A stretch of 41,068 nt of DNA from a virus (IMGVR_UViG_3300027840_000001:1-41068); one strand, 5' to 3'; numbered from the stretch's first letter, positions 1 to 12,895 are shown. Made by a program: numbers and translations. The notes: generated from the letters alone by a model not told the origin.

Positions 1-3914
<3,914 letters not shown>

Positions 3915-3915
<1 letters not shown>

Positions 3916-4385
3916 TGGCTAAACAAAAGATTAACGTATTACAGTCAACAGTATCGAACGCAAGCTTAGATACTACAGCTGGAAATATTGGCGGAGCTTG
4001 GCTTACTTGGACTCCTAGCTTTACGAATATATCTGGTGGAACTATTACAGTTGCTAAATATACTCTCATAGGTAAAACCTGTCACTTCATAATGAAATAT
4101 ACTATGGCAGGAGCTGGTGTAGCAGGCAACGCATCGTTTACACTACCTGTAACAGCACACGCTGACTTTGTGGCGGGTACTATATTAGGGACTACTCGGT
4201 TAGATGACAACGGGACTGGTACTAAATACGGTATGTTGGTAGTCAAATCTAACGCCGACTGCTTCTTGTATGTTTATAATGTAGCTGGAACATACTTAGA
4301 TATTGGCGCTCTAAGCTCTACCGTTCCTCATACCTGGGCAGTAAACGATTCTATTACCTGTAACGGAACTTACGAGATAGCATGA
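3915..4385 (+). CDS. Small beta-rich tail/fibre-associated virion protein
   Basis: 157 residues. The start is the ATG at 3915, overlapping the fibre stop (TAATG) with AAAGGA 8 nt upstream; the TTG further upstream at 3897 has no such support. The body has the pattern seen in many phage fibre accessory proteins: GGAWLTWTPSFTNISGGT, then YTLIGKTCHFIMKYT, then a FTLPV strand, suggesting a jelly-roll or C1q-like head. No enzymatic motif is seen. It lies between the fibre and a glycosyltransferase and overlaps the latter by 4 nt (ATGA). Probably a fibre tip, chaperone or second adhesin; the exact role is unknown. Confidence 0.6.
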
Positions 4386-5221
4386 AACTAACTGTTTGTA
4401 TTATCTGTAAGAACGAGTCAGAGATGATTGAGCGATGCCTCAAGTCTCTCCAGGGCTTACCCGTCGTAATAGTTGATACAGGTAGCACAGATAACACAGT
4501 TAAGATAGCCGAGAAATATGGAAAGGTCTACCACCACAAATGGAATGATAATTTTGCAGATGCCCGCAATTTCGCAAGTGATAAAGTAAAAGAGGGATAT
4601 GTCCTAAGTATAGATGCTGACGAGCAACTACTAACCCCAGTAGAAGATATTAAGAAACAGCTAGAAGATATAGGAGAGTTCAACGCCCTAACGGTTAAGA
4701 TGAAATGGGACGATAACCACTCTCATAACGTACCAAGGATATTCAAAGCAGGACTAAGATGGCAAGGTAAATGTCACGAATACATTACTTGTAACCCTAA
4801 ACCATCAAATGTCGTGATTAAGTACGAGAAATCCCCGACCCACAACACAGACCCAGACCGTAACCTACGCATACTATTGAACGATACCGACAATCCACGT
4901 TCGATGTTTTACCTAGCTAACGAATACTACGACAGGAACCAAATCGAAAAAGCTTTGGAATGGTATAAAAAGTACCTAGATGTCGGAACTTGGCGTTACG
5001 AGATAGCAGAAGCCAACTTTAAGGTCGCAAAATGCCTATGGATACTCCAAAAAGGCGATAAAGCACGGAATTACTGTCTACAAGCCATTCTAGGCAATCC
5101 TAACTTCAAAGAGGCACTTGTACTCATGTCAGAGATGTCATGGCCCAAGGAAGCGATTGTATGGCGTAGTTTTTCAGCGATAGCCAATAACGACGACGTT
5201 TTGTTCGTTAGGGGCGTATAA
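4382..5221 (+). CDS. Family 2 glycosyltransferase with C-terminal TPR-like helices
   Basis: 279 residues. The N-terminal GT-A domain has CIICKNESEMIERCL (about 6-20), VDTGSTDNT (31-39) and the metal-binding DxD in LSIDADEQL (D78, D80), typical of the GT2 group that includes SunS-like enzymes. The region from about 165 to 260 (YLANEYYDRNQIEKALEWY, then EANFKVAKCLWILQKGDKA) reads as TPR-type helical repeats. Family knowledge: such enzymes transfer a sugar from a nucleotide donor to a protein or glycan. It sits inside the tail-fibre region, translationally coupled to its neighbours (ATGA overlap upstream, TAATG downstream), so glycosylation of fibre or tail proteins is the natural inference. Acceptor and sugar are unknown. 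Confidence 0.8.
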   Translation: MKLTVCIICKNESEMIERCLKSLQGLPVVIVDTGSTDNTVKIAEKYGKVYHHKWNDNFADARNFASDKVKEGYVLSIDADEQLLTPVEDIKKQLEDIGEFNALTVKMKWDDNHSHNVPRIFKAGLRWQGKCHEYITCNPKPSNVVIKYEKSPTHNTDPDRNLRILLNDTDNPRSMFYLANEYYDRNQIEKALEWYKKYLDVGTWRYEIAEANFKVAKCLWILQKGDKARNYCLQAILGNPNFKEALVLMSEMSWPKEAIVWRSFSAIANNDDVLFVRGV

Positions 5222-5265
5222 TGTGTTTCAAAAGATTATGGGCTATACTAACAAGGAGGAGTAAT

Positions 5266-5907
5266 ATGACACAACTAGTATGTAAACCAGGTACAGACGG
5301 GTACCCAATGAATGGTTCGGTTAGAAGATACGGGGCACAGAGCTTCGCGTCTATTAGGTCTGGTGATGGTACGGAGGCTTACCAGAGCGGTGGTGCTACT
5401 ATTAGCATGTTCGTCCGACTTGATGTGTCGGCAGCTTCACCTAACTATTCATACTTGTATAGGATGATAATGTGTTTCGATACCTCGTCTATCCCTCTAA
5501 ACGCTACGATCAATAGTGCTACATTACAACTATACTATGTCGGTAGAGATATAACGCTAGGTACACCAGATTTATATATAGTTGGTTCTACACCAGCGTC
5601 TACGTCAACACTAGTAGCATCAGATTACCAACAGACAGGCGGTTCACTATGTGGGCATATTGATTATGGGGATTTAACACTCAACCAATATAATACGATT
5701 ACCTTCACTAACTTTGACGCTATTACTAAGGGCGGGACAACCACATTAGCTGGTAAAAGTTCTTGGGATTATAGTAACTCACCGCCAACGTGGTCAGCAT
5801 TAACTGGTATGTATCTACAATTCCGTAATGGTAATGTCGCCGATCAAGAGCCTATTCTAACTATTAACTATACTGTCGCTAGTCCACTACCAACATTCTT
5901 TAGGTAA
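5266..5907 (+). CDS. DNRLRE/CBM96-like carbohydrate-binding virion protein
   Basis: 213 residues from the ATG at 5266, which has an ideal AGGAGG 6 nt upstream. An in-frame ATG at 5221, overlapping the previous stop (TAATG), would add 15 residues and has only AGGGG before it; both could be used. The motif MCFDTSSIPLNATINSATLQLYY (about 69-91) is characteristic of DNRLRE/CBM96 domains, which bind carbohydrate in secreted and surface proteins. The C-terminal segment (WDYSNSPPTWSALTGMYLQF, then EPILTINY) matches the closing strands of that fold. It follows the glycosyltransferase in the fibre cluster; a role as accessory adhesin is inferred. Confidence 0.6.
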   Translation: MTQLVCKPGTDGYPMNGSVRRYGAQSFASIRSGDGTEAYQSGGATISMFVRLDVSAASPNYSYLYRMIMCFDTSSIPLNATINSATLQLYYVGRDITLGTPDLYIVGSTPASTSTLVASDYQQTGGSLCGHIDYGDLTLNQYNTITFTNFDAITKGGTTTLAGKSSWDYSNSPPTWSALTGMYLQFRNGNVADQEPILTINYTVASPLPTFFR

Positions 5908-5908
5908 T

Positions 5909-5937
5909 TTGCATTATGATAAAAAACTAGTGATAAT
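5909..5937 (+). promoter_or_regulatory. Putative promoter for internal virion protein genes
   Basis: TTGCAT (5909-5914), a 17-nt spacer, then GATAAT (5932-5937). It lies in the short gap before the gene at 5958, whose message would have a short leader containing AAAGGA. The -35 is weak (3/6); the -10 is good (5/6). Confidence 0.5.
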
Positions 5938-5957
5938 ATAAGTAAAGGAATAAATAC

Positions 5958-6686
5958 ATGGACCCCAACGCTGTTAAACCATATTACGACCAGTTAAACA
6001 CAATCTATGACCCACAGAGGCAGTTGATACAGCAGCAACAGGCGGCCTTACCCCAACAGATGGTGGCTCAGACATCAGCACTTGATCAGGCTAAAGTAAA
6101 TGCTTTTAGAGACATAACTAACGCTTCTAATACTAGGGGTATGTATTTTAGTGGTTTCCGTCCATCACAAGAAGCTAGATACACTGGTGAGACTTACCTA
6201 CCAGCTCTTGCTAAACTACAACAGGAACAAGTCGGACAACAGACAGCCCTACAACAAGCTCTTAATACCCTATATGGTAATCAACAGACACAAGCTATGG
6301 GACTATACGATACTGCTCAACAGAGAGCTGAACAGAAGAGACAATGGGAAGCTGAACAAGCTATGAAAGAAAGTCAGTTCCAACAGGAACTCGCTGCTAG
6401 TCGCTCTTCAGGCGGTGGCGGTAGTTATTCAAGCGGTGCCGTAGTAGACCCATATAAAGGCTTCACGACTAAACCAAGTAAGAACGGTGGTACTAACTTC
6501 TTCGGTCCAGGCAATCAACCTATTACTGCTGCTCAATACTATCAGGCTACTGGTGGTGGAATTAGCGCATTGGCTGGTTTCTTACAGAACTCAAATGCTA
6601 AGGGTGCCTACAAAGATCTAAACTCTGGTAAACTAAGCCCAGCCCAACTAACTGAGAAGTATCCATATATATTTGGTGGGGTATAG
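5958..6686 (+). CDS. Gln-rich coiled-coil internal virion (ejection) protein, putative
   Basis: 242 residues. The N-terminal two thirds is strongly helical and extremely rich in Gln (LIQQQQAALPQQMVAQ; LQQEQVGQQTALQQALN; AQQRAEQKRQWEAEQAMK), predicting long coiled coils. A Gly/Ser linker (SSGGGGSYSSG, about 150-160) leads to a C-terminal portion with TKPSKNGGTNFFGPGN and AGFLQN. No catalytic motif or signal peptide. It directly precedes the 1210-residue internal protein. In short-tailed phages, genes placed after the tail hub and fibre often encode proteins ejected with the DNA, and Gln-rich helical proteins are common among them. The assignment rests on composition and position. Confidence 0.5.
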   Translation: MDPNAVKPYYDQLNTIYDPQRQLIQQQQAALPQQMVAQTSALDQAKVNAFRDITNASNTRGMYFSGFRPSQEARYTGETYLPALAKLQQEQVGQQTALQQALNTLYGNQQTQAMGLYDTAQQRAEQKRQWEAEQAMKESQFQQELAASRSSGGGGSYSSGAVVDPYKGFTTKPSKNGGTNFFGPGNQPITAAQYYQATGGGISALAGFLQNSNAKGAYKDLNSGKLSPAQLTEKYPYIFGGV

Positions 6687-6689
6687 GCT

Positions 6690-9600
6690 ATGGGCTTTTG
6701 GGACGGCTACGAAGCAGGTAAGACTGGTGCGAAGTTTGTTACTAAACAAGGTTCTGGTAGGAATTCACGTCTCGTAGAGTCATCTACAAGTGGATTCTGG
6801 GGTGGATATACACAGAGGTCTCCAGAAGAGATTAAGAAGATGGATACTTTTGACCGTGTATCTAATAAACTTAATAATCTCAGTAAATTGAAATCACAAG
6901 AACAATATAACGTGCTACGAGAAGCTCGTGATGCTGGTTTAATAGATAAAGCAACCCACCTTAAATTAGTCGATGCTGTAGGTAACGCAGACCAATATAA
7001 GACCCAACAAGACTTCGAGAAGAGTATTACTCCATTAGAACGTGCTTCTATGGTAGCTGCGGATATGGGCAAGGGTGTCTATGAAGGCACTGTGGGTTCT
7101 GTGATGACTTTGACTGATGCTATTAACAAGAATATAAACTCTCAACAATATCAGGGTTTACAGTCAGCCGTTAATAAAGACGCTAACTTTGCACTCAAGA
7201 CAATAGGCGAACGAGTAGCAAGTGGTAAGATGTCTCAGGCAGAAGGTAAGAAATTATCCGATGAAATTATGAAGACAGTTAATAAGACTGGTAGTATGTC
7301 TACTAAAGCCATACAAGATTTCAGCAAACTCGATAACGTAAAAATAGCTGGTGCTGCTGGAAACACCGCCCTAAACGTACTAACAATGGGTGGTGCTAAC
7401 GTGATTAAAGCTGGTGTAGCTGGTGTAGGCAAAGTCGGTGCTAAGGAAGTTGCTAAACAAGTTGGTGCTGCGGCAGGTAAAGAAGCGTTAATCGGTGCTG
7501 GATACGGACTAGCTACAACTGCTGAAACACTAGGCAAGAAAGCTACACTAGAAGACTATATCCGCAATACCGCTATGAGTACTGCTGTTGGTGGTGCTAT
7601 ACCAATAGTTAGTGCTGGAGCAAAAGGTGTTATATCTAAGCTGAAAACAAATATTGTACCAGACAGAGTAGTACAAACAATAGATGCTGCTACTGGTGAA
7701 AAGAAATACTTTACAATACCAACAAAAGAATTTGATAAACTTAATAAGGCTATAGATGGGATAGATGGCATAGCTGGTAAAGAGATTAACGGCGTTAGGA
7801 CTCATATTACCGCAAAGACACCAGAAGTTATGGCACAAAAAGGCTTCTCGTATGGTGGAGTATATGGTGCTGTCGCTAAACCATCATTTGTTGAAAAAGC
7901 ACTTACTGGTGTTGGTAAGCAGTTGCGTAAGACTAAGGTTGGTTCAAATATCTTAGATGTCAAAGATGTAGTATCTCAGAAGATGTTGAACAACTTACAT
8001 TTCATAGAGAAGCCATTTATTGGAAAGGTAGATAAGATTACTGGTAGGTCAGTGGTTGATAGGATTAGAGAACTAGCTACTAACGTCAGACAGGCACCAG
8101 GTCTAGCCCTAGAGAACCGCAAGAACAATAAGGCATGGCAAGAACTCAGTGCCCATATACAGGCTAATGGCGGTAAAAAGGCTATGAAAGAATTTAGAGA
8201 CTTCATCAGTCTAAAACAAGATGCTATTAATCAGTCTAGGTTCTCAGGAAAAAAAGTTGCTATCCCTAAGGGTACTGCACAACAAGAAAAAGCCTATAAA
8301 TTACTTAATCAATCCACTAAAGATGAAGTACAAAAGGCATTTGACGCTGGACTCATAGATAAGACTAGATACACAGGATTCATGAAAGATAAGAACTATA
8401 CTCGTGTCCAACGCAATCTAGAAGACGCTTTAAACTTCCCAGGACAAGGTAGGGCAGAAGCAAGTATCAGTTCAACGGTATTGGGGCAAAAACTAAAGGG
8501 CTCGTCTAGGGAAGCGGTAGATCCGTTAGCAGCCTATATAGACTGGTCTAATAAGATAACTGCTCAGATAGAACGCAATAAGATGGCTACATTCGTTACT
8601 GATAACTTATTAGAAGACAAACTAGCTATTATGGCTAAAACAGGTGATAAGAATACTCTAGCTAGGTTCCGAAACGGCATAAAGGAACTCGTAACTACCG
8701 ATCCACATATAGTTGATTCTATAAAGAATATGGATAGGATACAGTTCGGTGGATTACAGAAGTACCTAGAAGCACCGTCAATGCTTTTACAGCGTGGTGC
8801 TACCGCCCTGAACCCAGCCTTTGCTATACCTAATATGATTCGTGATGAGATAAACTCATTCATACTATCAAAGAACCCACTTGCTACACATAACCCACTA
8901 TCTATATGGCAAGGTATCAAAGAAGCTATCGTTAAACCGTCTGTCAATGCTACTGCCCGTGCTCTAAAGATTGCTAGAAAGGGTGATGACGTATGGAAAC
9001 CATCTAAGGCATTTGAAACCTACATATCTCGCAACGCACAGATGACCACAGTAGATTTAACACGTAATCTGAAATCTGCTACTCGTCAGGCTGCAGAAGA
9101 GATGGGGCTAAAGGGTGAGTCGTGGGTACGCAAGTTAGAGAGTATCAACTCAGCATCAGAGAAGATGGGTAGGTTCCAGAACTTTATCGGTACTTATAAG
9201 AAAGCACTTAAAGAGGGCATCTCTGATGAAGAAGCTATTAATCGTGGTATGCAGGCAGCTAGAGAGAATGGTATTGACTTCTCGCAAAGGGGAGAATATG
9301 CTACATTCGCTCGTCTATTCAATCCATACTTTAACGCTTCTATACAGGGTTCACGCTCGCTTGCTAGGGCTATTAAACAACGACCAGTCGCTACATCTAT
9401 AAAGATAGGTGCTACTATCTTAATGCCGATAGCTGGAACAACTTATTATAATCTATCAGACCCTAAACGTGCAGCTATCTATGCCAACATACCTTCATAC
9501 GAACGAGAAGCTAACCTTATATTTGTATTAGATAATGGACAATACATCAAAGCACCACTCCCACCAGGTGTTAAAGAGTTCGGACAACCACTTAGGAAAC

Positions 9601-10322
9601 TCATCGAATCAGAGTATCTTGGTGATCCACCTGGATTCCTAGATACAGCCAAGAGTCTATTTATAGACGCCTTCAACCCACTAGGCCCAGCCGATGTTAT
9701 CCCACAAGCTGGTAAGCCGGTAGTAGAGAACCTAGCTAACTACAGTTTCTTCAAACAAGCACCGATAGTAGGTGAAAATATGACCGACTTACTACCAGAG
9801 GACCAAGTGTACAAATCAACTCCACAAGCATACAGAGACTTGGGTAAAGCGCTAAACATGTCTCCACTCAAAGTCCAGAACCTAGTTAAGGGATATGGGG
9901 CTGGTGGTGCTGAGCAACTCGTATCTGCCATTGACGCACTAAGAAGTGGTCAATCACCTGATAAGATTATGGAACAATTAACGACAGATAAGCGTGGTAC
10001 TTTAGGACAGATTAAAGGACGATTCACTGGTAAAGTAGAAGAGGGTAGTGGAGAAGTTACTACCAAGTTCTACGATGCCTATCAACCACTAAAGGCTCGT
10101 AGGAACTCGGCATCTAAGAAAGTCACCGAAGCAGTTAAAGCTGGTGACGAGAAGAAAGCCCTTAAACTAATTGATGCCTATAATAAGACTGTTGACGAAC
10201 AAGATAAACGATTCAGGACAACTTATGGCACCTATGAGAAGGACAGCGAACTATTAGATGTGTTAAACAAGTTGAAGATTAGCAAGACACCTACAGCACT
10301 AAAGTCAAGGTTAAAGGACTAG
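6690..10322 (+). CDS. Large internal virion protein with LPD38-like region
   Basis: 1210 residues, the largest gene. The N-terminus is glycine-rich and then helical. About 225-320 is Ala/Gly-rich and hydrophobic (NTALNVLTMGGANVIKAG...), possibly membrane-inserting. The long middle region is helical. From about 690 the pattern ALNPAFAIPNMIRDEINSF, later FSQRGEYATFARLFNPYFNASIQGS followed by a hydrophobic stretch (GATILMPIAGTTYYNL), matches large polyvalent protein-associated domain 38 as found in podovirus internal proteins. The C-terminus is charged and helical. Such proteins are packaged in the head and pass into the cell with the DNA. It shares a transcription unit with the Gln-rich protein just upstream (3-nt gap). 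No transglycosylase or protease motif was recognised. Confidence 0.7.
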   Translation: MGFWDGYEAGKTGAKFVTKQGSGRNSRLVESSTSGFWGGYTQRSPEEIKKMDTFDRVSNKLNNLSKLKSQEQYNVLREARDAGLIDKATHLKLVDAVGNADQYKTQQDFEKSITPLERASMVAADMGKGVYEGTVGSVMTLTDAINKNINSQQYQGLQSAVNKDANFALKTIGERVASGKMSQAEGKKLSDEIMKTVNKTGSMSTKAIQDFSKLDNVKIAGAAGNTALNVLTMGGANVIKAGVAGVGKVGAKEVAKQVGAAAGKEALIGAGYGLATTAETLGKKATLEDYIRNTAMSTAVGGAIPIVSAGAKGVISKLKTNIVPDRVVQTIDAATGEKKYFTIPTKEFDKLNKAIDGIDGIAGKEINGVRTHITAKTPEVMAQKGFSYGGVYGAVAKPSFVEKALTGVGKQLRKTKVGSNILDVKDVVSQKMLNNLHFIEKPFIGKVDKITGRSVVDRIRELATNVRQAPGLALENRKNNKAWQELSAHIQANGGKKAMKEFRDFISLKQDAINQSRFSGKKVAIPKGTAQQEKAYKLLNQSTKDEVQKAFDAGLIDKTRYTGFMKDKNYTRVQRNLEDALNFPGQGRAEASISSTVLGQKLKGSSREAVDPLAAYIDWSNKITAQIERNKMATFVTDNLLEDKLAIMAKTGDKNTLARFRNGIKELVTTDPHIVDSIKNMDRIQFGGLQKYLEAPSMLLQRGATALNPAFAIPNMIRDEINSFILSKNPLATHNPLSIWQGIKEAIVKPSVNATARALKIARKGDDVWKPSKAFETYISRNAQMTTVDLTRNLKSATRQAAEEMGLKGESWVRKLESINSASEKMGRFQNFIGTYKKALKEGISDEEAINRGMQAARENGIDFSQRGEYATFARLFNPYFNASIQGSRSLARAIKQRPVATSIKIGATILMPIAGTTYYNLSDPKRAAIYANIPSYEREANLIFVLDNGQYIKAPLPPGVKEFGQPLRKLIESEYLGDPPGFLDTAKSLFIDAFNPLGPADVIPQAGKPVVENLANYSFFKQAPIVGENMTDLLPEDQVYKSTPQAYRDLGKALNMSPLKVQNLVKGYGAGGAEQLVSAIDALRSGQSPDKIMEQLTTDKRGTLGQIKGRFTGKVEEGSGEVTTKFYDAYQPLKARRNSASKKVTEAVKAGDEKKALKLIDAYNKTVDEQDKRFRTTYGTYEKDSELLDVLNKLKISKTPTALKSRLKD

Positions 10323-10323
10323 T

Positions 10324-10352
10324 TTGACTATTGTGATAAATATATCTAAACT
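10324..10352 (+). promoter_or_regulatory. Putative promoter upstream of a tail/lysis gene block
   Basis: TTGACT (10324-10329), 17-nt spacer, TAAACT (10347-10352), followed by a short leader with AAAAGGAAA before the ATG at 10374. The -35 matches 5/6 and the -10 4/6. It would serve the fibre-like, DUF859-like and lysis genes. Confidence 0.5.
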
Positions 10353-10373
10353 AATAAGAGAAAAGGAAACAAA

Positions 10374-10892
10374 ATGTCATTAATATCATACAGTAACATA
10401 CAAGACGGAACCACAGTAGACGCAGCTGATGTTAATAACCCCCTAAACATTATTGTCAATGATTACAATGGTAATATCGACTCCAATAACATCGCTGATA
10501 ACTCAATCATCGCTGGTAAGATAAATAACGGTGCCGTAACGGAGGCTAAGATAGCTGATGGAGCCGTAACTGCTGCTAAGTTAGTATCTAAACTTACTGC
10601 TATAGTTACTGCTGCAACAATTACTCCATCTAGTCAAATATATGTTGTGACTGCTCAGGCTGAAAACGCTACTATCGCTATACCTAGTTTTACTGCTACT
10701 GACGGTATGTCGCTCATTATCCGCATTAAAGACTCTGGTTCAGCTCGAACCCTCACATGGAACGGTATCTATAGGGCTGTTGGTGTCACTATTCCACCTG
10801 CTACTGTCGCAAGTAAAGAACACTACATAGGCTGTGTATATAACGCAGGTGCCAATAAATGGGATGTAGTGGCAATAGCTAGAGAGGCATAA
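10374..10892 (+). CDS. Tail fibre-like protein with short hexad-type repeats
   Basis: 172 residues. The N-terminal third has short repeats of the type NNIADNSIIAGKINNGAVTE and KIADGAVTAAKL, the hydrophobic-polar pattern of triple beta-spiral fibre shafts seen in many phage and adenovirus fibres. The remainder is a beta-rich head (IYVVTAQAENATIAIPSFTATDG, then SARTLTWNGIYRAVGVTIPP). Start is clear: AAAAGGAAA 6 nt before ATG. The stop is one base from the next start. A trimeric short fibre or fibre accessory is likely; the receptor is unknown. Confidence 0.6.
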   Translation: MSLISYSNIQDGTTVDAADVNNPLNIIVNDYNGNIDSNNIADNSIIAGKINNGAVTEAKIADGAVTAAKLVSKLTAIVTAATITPSSQIYVVTAQAENATIAIPSFTATDGMSLIIRIKDSGSARTLTWNGIYRAVGVTIPPATVASKEHYIGCVYNAGANKWDVVAIAREA

Positions 10893-10893
10893 C

Positions 10894-11556
10894 ATGGCTA
10901 CCTATACGGCAGCACTCACTGCTCACCTAACACTCTACTATGATGTGTGGGAGTCAAGTGTTGATACCGCTAACAATACCTCTGTAGTGTCTTGGAACCT
11001 ACGCATGACAGCCAAAGACGGCTGGACATATAACGGTGGACTAGACTTTAGCGCGACAGTCAATAGTGGTGTAGTCGCTAGTGGAAGTATCTATCCATAT
11101 AATACGGGTGTTAATGGTACTGTAACTTGTAGTACAGGTTCAGTCACTGTAGCCCACGAAACAGACGGTAGTAAAACTATATCAAATAGTGGCTGGATAG
11201 ACAGTGGATTCGGTGCTGGAACTGGTAGCGGAACACTTGGACTTACGCAAATCAATCGTTATGCGACCATTACTGGAGTTACTAATACCCCTTCAGATGT
11301 AAACTTCACGACACGAGTTCAGACTAATGTTACATGCGACCTACTAGAGACTAACTTAGACGGTGCTGGATTTACTACAGCCCACTCTGGAGACTTTACA
11401 GACGTTACTGAGACGATAGGTAGCAACTTAACAAGTAATGCTGTTCATACCTTAGTAGTAAGGGTTCGACGCAAAGACTCACAACTCAAGACCACTTCTG
11501 GGACATACAATGTTACCACACTTGCACAAAATAACTTTATGGGGCTGTTAGAATAA
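10894..11556 (+). CDS. DUF859-like minor virion/tail protein
   Basis: 220 residues of mostly beta structure. The opening (HLTLYYDVWESSVDTANNTSVVSW, quoted in part: YYDVWESSVDTANNTSVV) resembles the start of the DUF859 family of phage minor structural proteins, which begin with beta-sandwich modules on tail or virion surfaces. No enzymatic motif. It lies between a fibre-like gene and the lysis block, and its stop overlaps the next start (TAATG at 11554-11558). A host-contacting tail component is inferred; the family match is by eye. Confidence 0.5.
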   Translation: MATYTAALTAHLTLYYDVWESSVDTANNTSVVSWNLRMTAKDGWTYNGGLDFSATVNSGVVASGSIYPYNTGVNGTVTCSTGSVTVAHETDGSKTISNSGWIDSGFGAGTGSGTLGLTQINRYATITGVTNTPSDVNFTTRVQTNVTCDLLETNLDGAGFTTAHSGDFTDVTETIGSNLTSNAVHTLVVRVRRKDSQLKTTSGTYNVTTLAQNNFMGLLE

Positions 11557-11948
11557 TGGAGACTACAGGCATGCAAGCACAGGAAGTAGCAATCATAATC
11601 GGGTCTGTTGCTGCTCTAGTAATAGGAATAGCAGGAGTATTTATGAAATGGTTAAATACAATATCTAAGGCAGATAGAGAAGAACGTATTTGCACATCTA
11701 AAGTTAATGCTGAAGCACTTAAGTCATTAGGTGAAGCGCTACTTGCTAATACTGAATCTAACCGAGAGATTGCTAAAGAAACTAAAAAGGCTGCATCTGA
11801 AGCCAAAGAACGTAATGGACACCTCGCGGAATTACAGATTAAATCTCAAGAGATGATTGACCGCAACCTAGCTGAATACCGAGAGATGAGCAAACAACAC
11901 GTTACAATGCAAGAAGTAGATAAACAACACATAAAGGAGGTTGTATGA
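11556..11948 (+). CDS. Membrane-anchored coiled-coil protein in the lysis cassette
   Basis: 130 residues. One N-terminal membrane segment (about 9-32: VAIIIGSVAALVIGIAGVFM), then a long charged coiled coil (about 38-125: KADREERI, REIAKETKKAASEAKE, HLAELQIKSQEM, REMSKQ). The arrangement (short N-out segment, one membrane span, coiled coil) resembles phage lysis accessory proteins such as XhlA-like or i-spanin-like proteins, but no partner o-spanin lipoprotein is present. The next gene, the amidase, overlaps by 4 nt. Likely a lysis regulator or holin partner; the function is inferred from location. Confidence 0.5.
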   Translation: METTGMQAQEVAIIIGSVAALVIGIAGVFMKWLNTISKADREERICTSKVNAEALKSLGEALLANTESNREIAKETKKAASEAKERNGHLAELQIKSQEMIDRNLAEYREMSKQHVTMQEVDKQHIKEVV

Positions 11949-12622
11949 GTTATATATACGAATCACAATGGGACAGCCCTAACTTTACTAAAGGTTATGA
12001 CAGCCGAGATTTTATCGTAATTCATTGGTGGGATGACCCAGCTAAAGGTCCAACTTACGAAGGGACTATCGCTACACTTTGTAATCCTAATCGTGGAGCA
12101 TCAGCCCACTACGTCGCTACAGGGACAGGTAGAAGAGTTGCTTGCCTAGTGAGCCCCGATGACACTGCTTGGCACGCTGGAACAACTGACCCTAACACGA
12201 ATCCAAACCCACACTCTATCGGAATAGAGGCAGACCCACGTTGCCGACCAGAAGACTATGATGTTGTAGCCGAACTTATCGCTAACATTAGAAGTGCCTA
12301 TGGAGACCTACCATTAAAACGACATAGCGATTTTGTTGCTACACGTTGTCCTGGAGACTGGGACTTAAATAGACTAGATGCTTTGGCACGAACTAAAGAC
12401 GGTTCAGGCGATTGGGGAGATGTTCACGATATTCCTAAACCACCAGTTGTAGAGCCACCTAAGCCACCTGTCGTAGTTCCACCAGTAGTTGAGCCACCTA
12501 TTGTAGTTCCGCCTGTTGTAGAGCCTCCAGTGAGTCCACCGAGCATTCCATGGTGGCAACCGATAGTCGACTTCTTCTTAAACGTAATTAACTATATAAA
12601 AGGGAAAAGAAATGCAAAATAG
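11945..12622 (+). CDS. Endolysin: N-acetylmuramoyl-L-alanine amidase (Amidase_2) with Pro-rich linker
   Basis: 225 residues. Cleaves the amide bond between MurNAc and the peptide stem. The Amidase_2/PGRP zinc site is visible: H27 in FIVIHWWDD, and the RHSDF...TRCPGDWDL segment (about 122-140) with the Cys-Pro-Gly of the family. SAHYVATGTG and HSIGIEADP match conserved strands. After the catalytic domain (to about 155) comes a proline-rich linker of repeated PPVV/EPP units (about 162-200), then a hydrophobic/basic tail (WWQPIVDFFLNVINYIKGK) that could bind membrane. No signal peptide, so release depends on the holin, whose start lies inside the end of this gene (12612). AGGAGG of the upstream gene end serves as its ribosome site. 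Confidence 0.9.
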   Translation: MSYIYESQWDSPNFTKGYDSRDFIVIHWWDDPAKGPTYEGTIATLCNPNRGASAHYVATGTGRRVACLVSPDDTAWHAGTTDPNTNPNPHSIGIEADPRCRPEDYDVVAELIANIRSAYGDLPLKRHSDFVATRCPGDWDLNRLDALARTKDGSGDWGDVHDIPKPPVVEPPKPPVVVPPVVEPPIVVPPVVEPPVSPPSIPWWQPIVDFFLNVINYIKGKRNAK

Positions 12623-12800
12623 ATTCAAATCAAAAGTATTATGGGCATCAATAGTTGCTCAAGTCGTAACACTATTACTAACACTAGGTTTTATTGACAC
12701 AGGACTTGGTGCACAGGTTAACGGTGTTGTAGCCGTAGTCTTGCAGTTGCTTGTAGCTGTAGGCGTGTTAAACGACCCTACGTCAGCTAATAAGTTCTAA
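12612..12800 (+). CDS. Holin (phi-LC3-like small holin)
   Basis: 62 residues with a basic N-terminus (MQNRFKSK), a hydrophobic segment (about 10-28), a short loop (IDTGLGAQ) and a second hydrophobic segment (about 37-53), ending GVLNDPTSANKF. The closing NDPTS motif and two-span layout fit the phi-LC3 family of holins of Gram-positive phages. It overlaps the amidase by 11 nt; AAAAGGGAAAAGAA precedes the ATG. It would form the membrane lesion that lets the amidase reach peptidoglycan. Confidence 0.8.
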   Translation: MQNRFKSKVLWASIVAQVVTLLLTLGFIDTGLGAQVNGVVAVVLQLLVAVGVLNDPTSANKF

Positions 12801-12801
12801 A

Positions 12802-12819
12802 TATAACATATATGTTATA
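12802..12819. promoter_or_regulatory. 18-bp perfect palindrome, possible operator
   Basis: TATAACATATATGTTATA is a perfect palindrome starting 2 bp after the holin stop and ending 21 bp before the -35 box of the middle-operon promoter. There is no T-run after it, so terminator function is less likely than protein binding. It is very A+T-rich, so chance is a real alternative. Confidence 0.4.
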
Positions 12820-12840
12820 AAGCGTTTACTAAGAAAACTA

Positions 12841-12869
12841 TTGACATTAGCATTAACATATAGTAATAT
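12841..12869 (+). promoter_or_regulatory. Promoter of the 12.9-16.9 kb operon
   Basis: Perfect -35 TTGACA (12841-12846), 17-nt spacer, TAATAT -10 (12864-12869). Transcription would start near 12876, just before AACGGGGAA and the structured RNA at 12896-13007. It is the only promoter seen for the operon starting at 13021. Confidence 0.75.
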
Positions 12870-12895
12870 GGTTTTAACAAACGGGGAACATTAAC

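Noticed and set aside
12802-12819. Palindrome after the holin as a terminator
   Set aside because: No G+C stem and no T-run follows; kept only as a possible operator.
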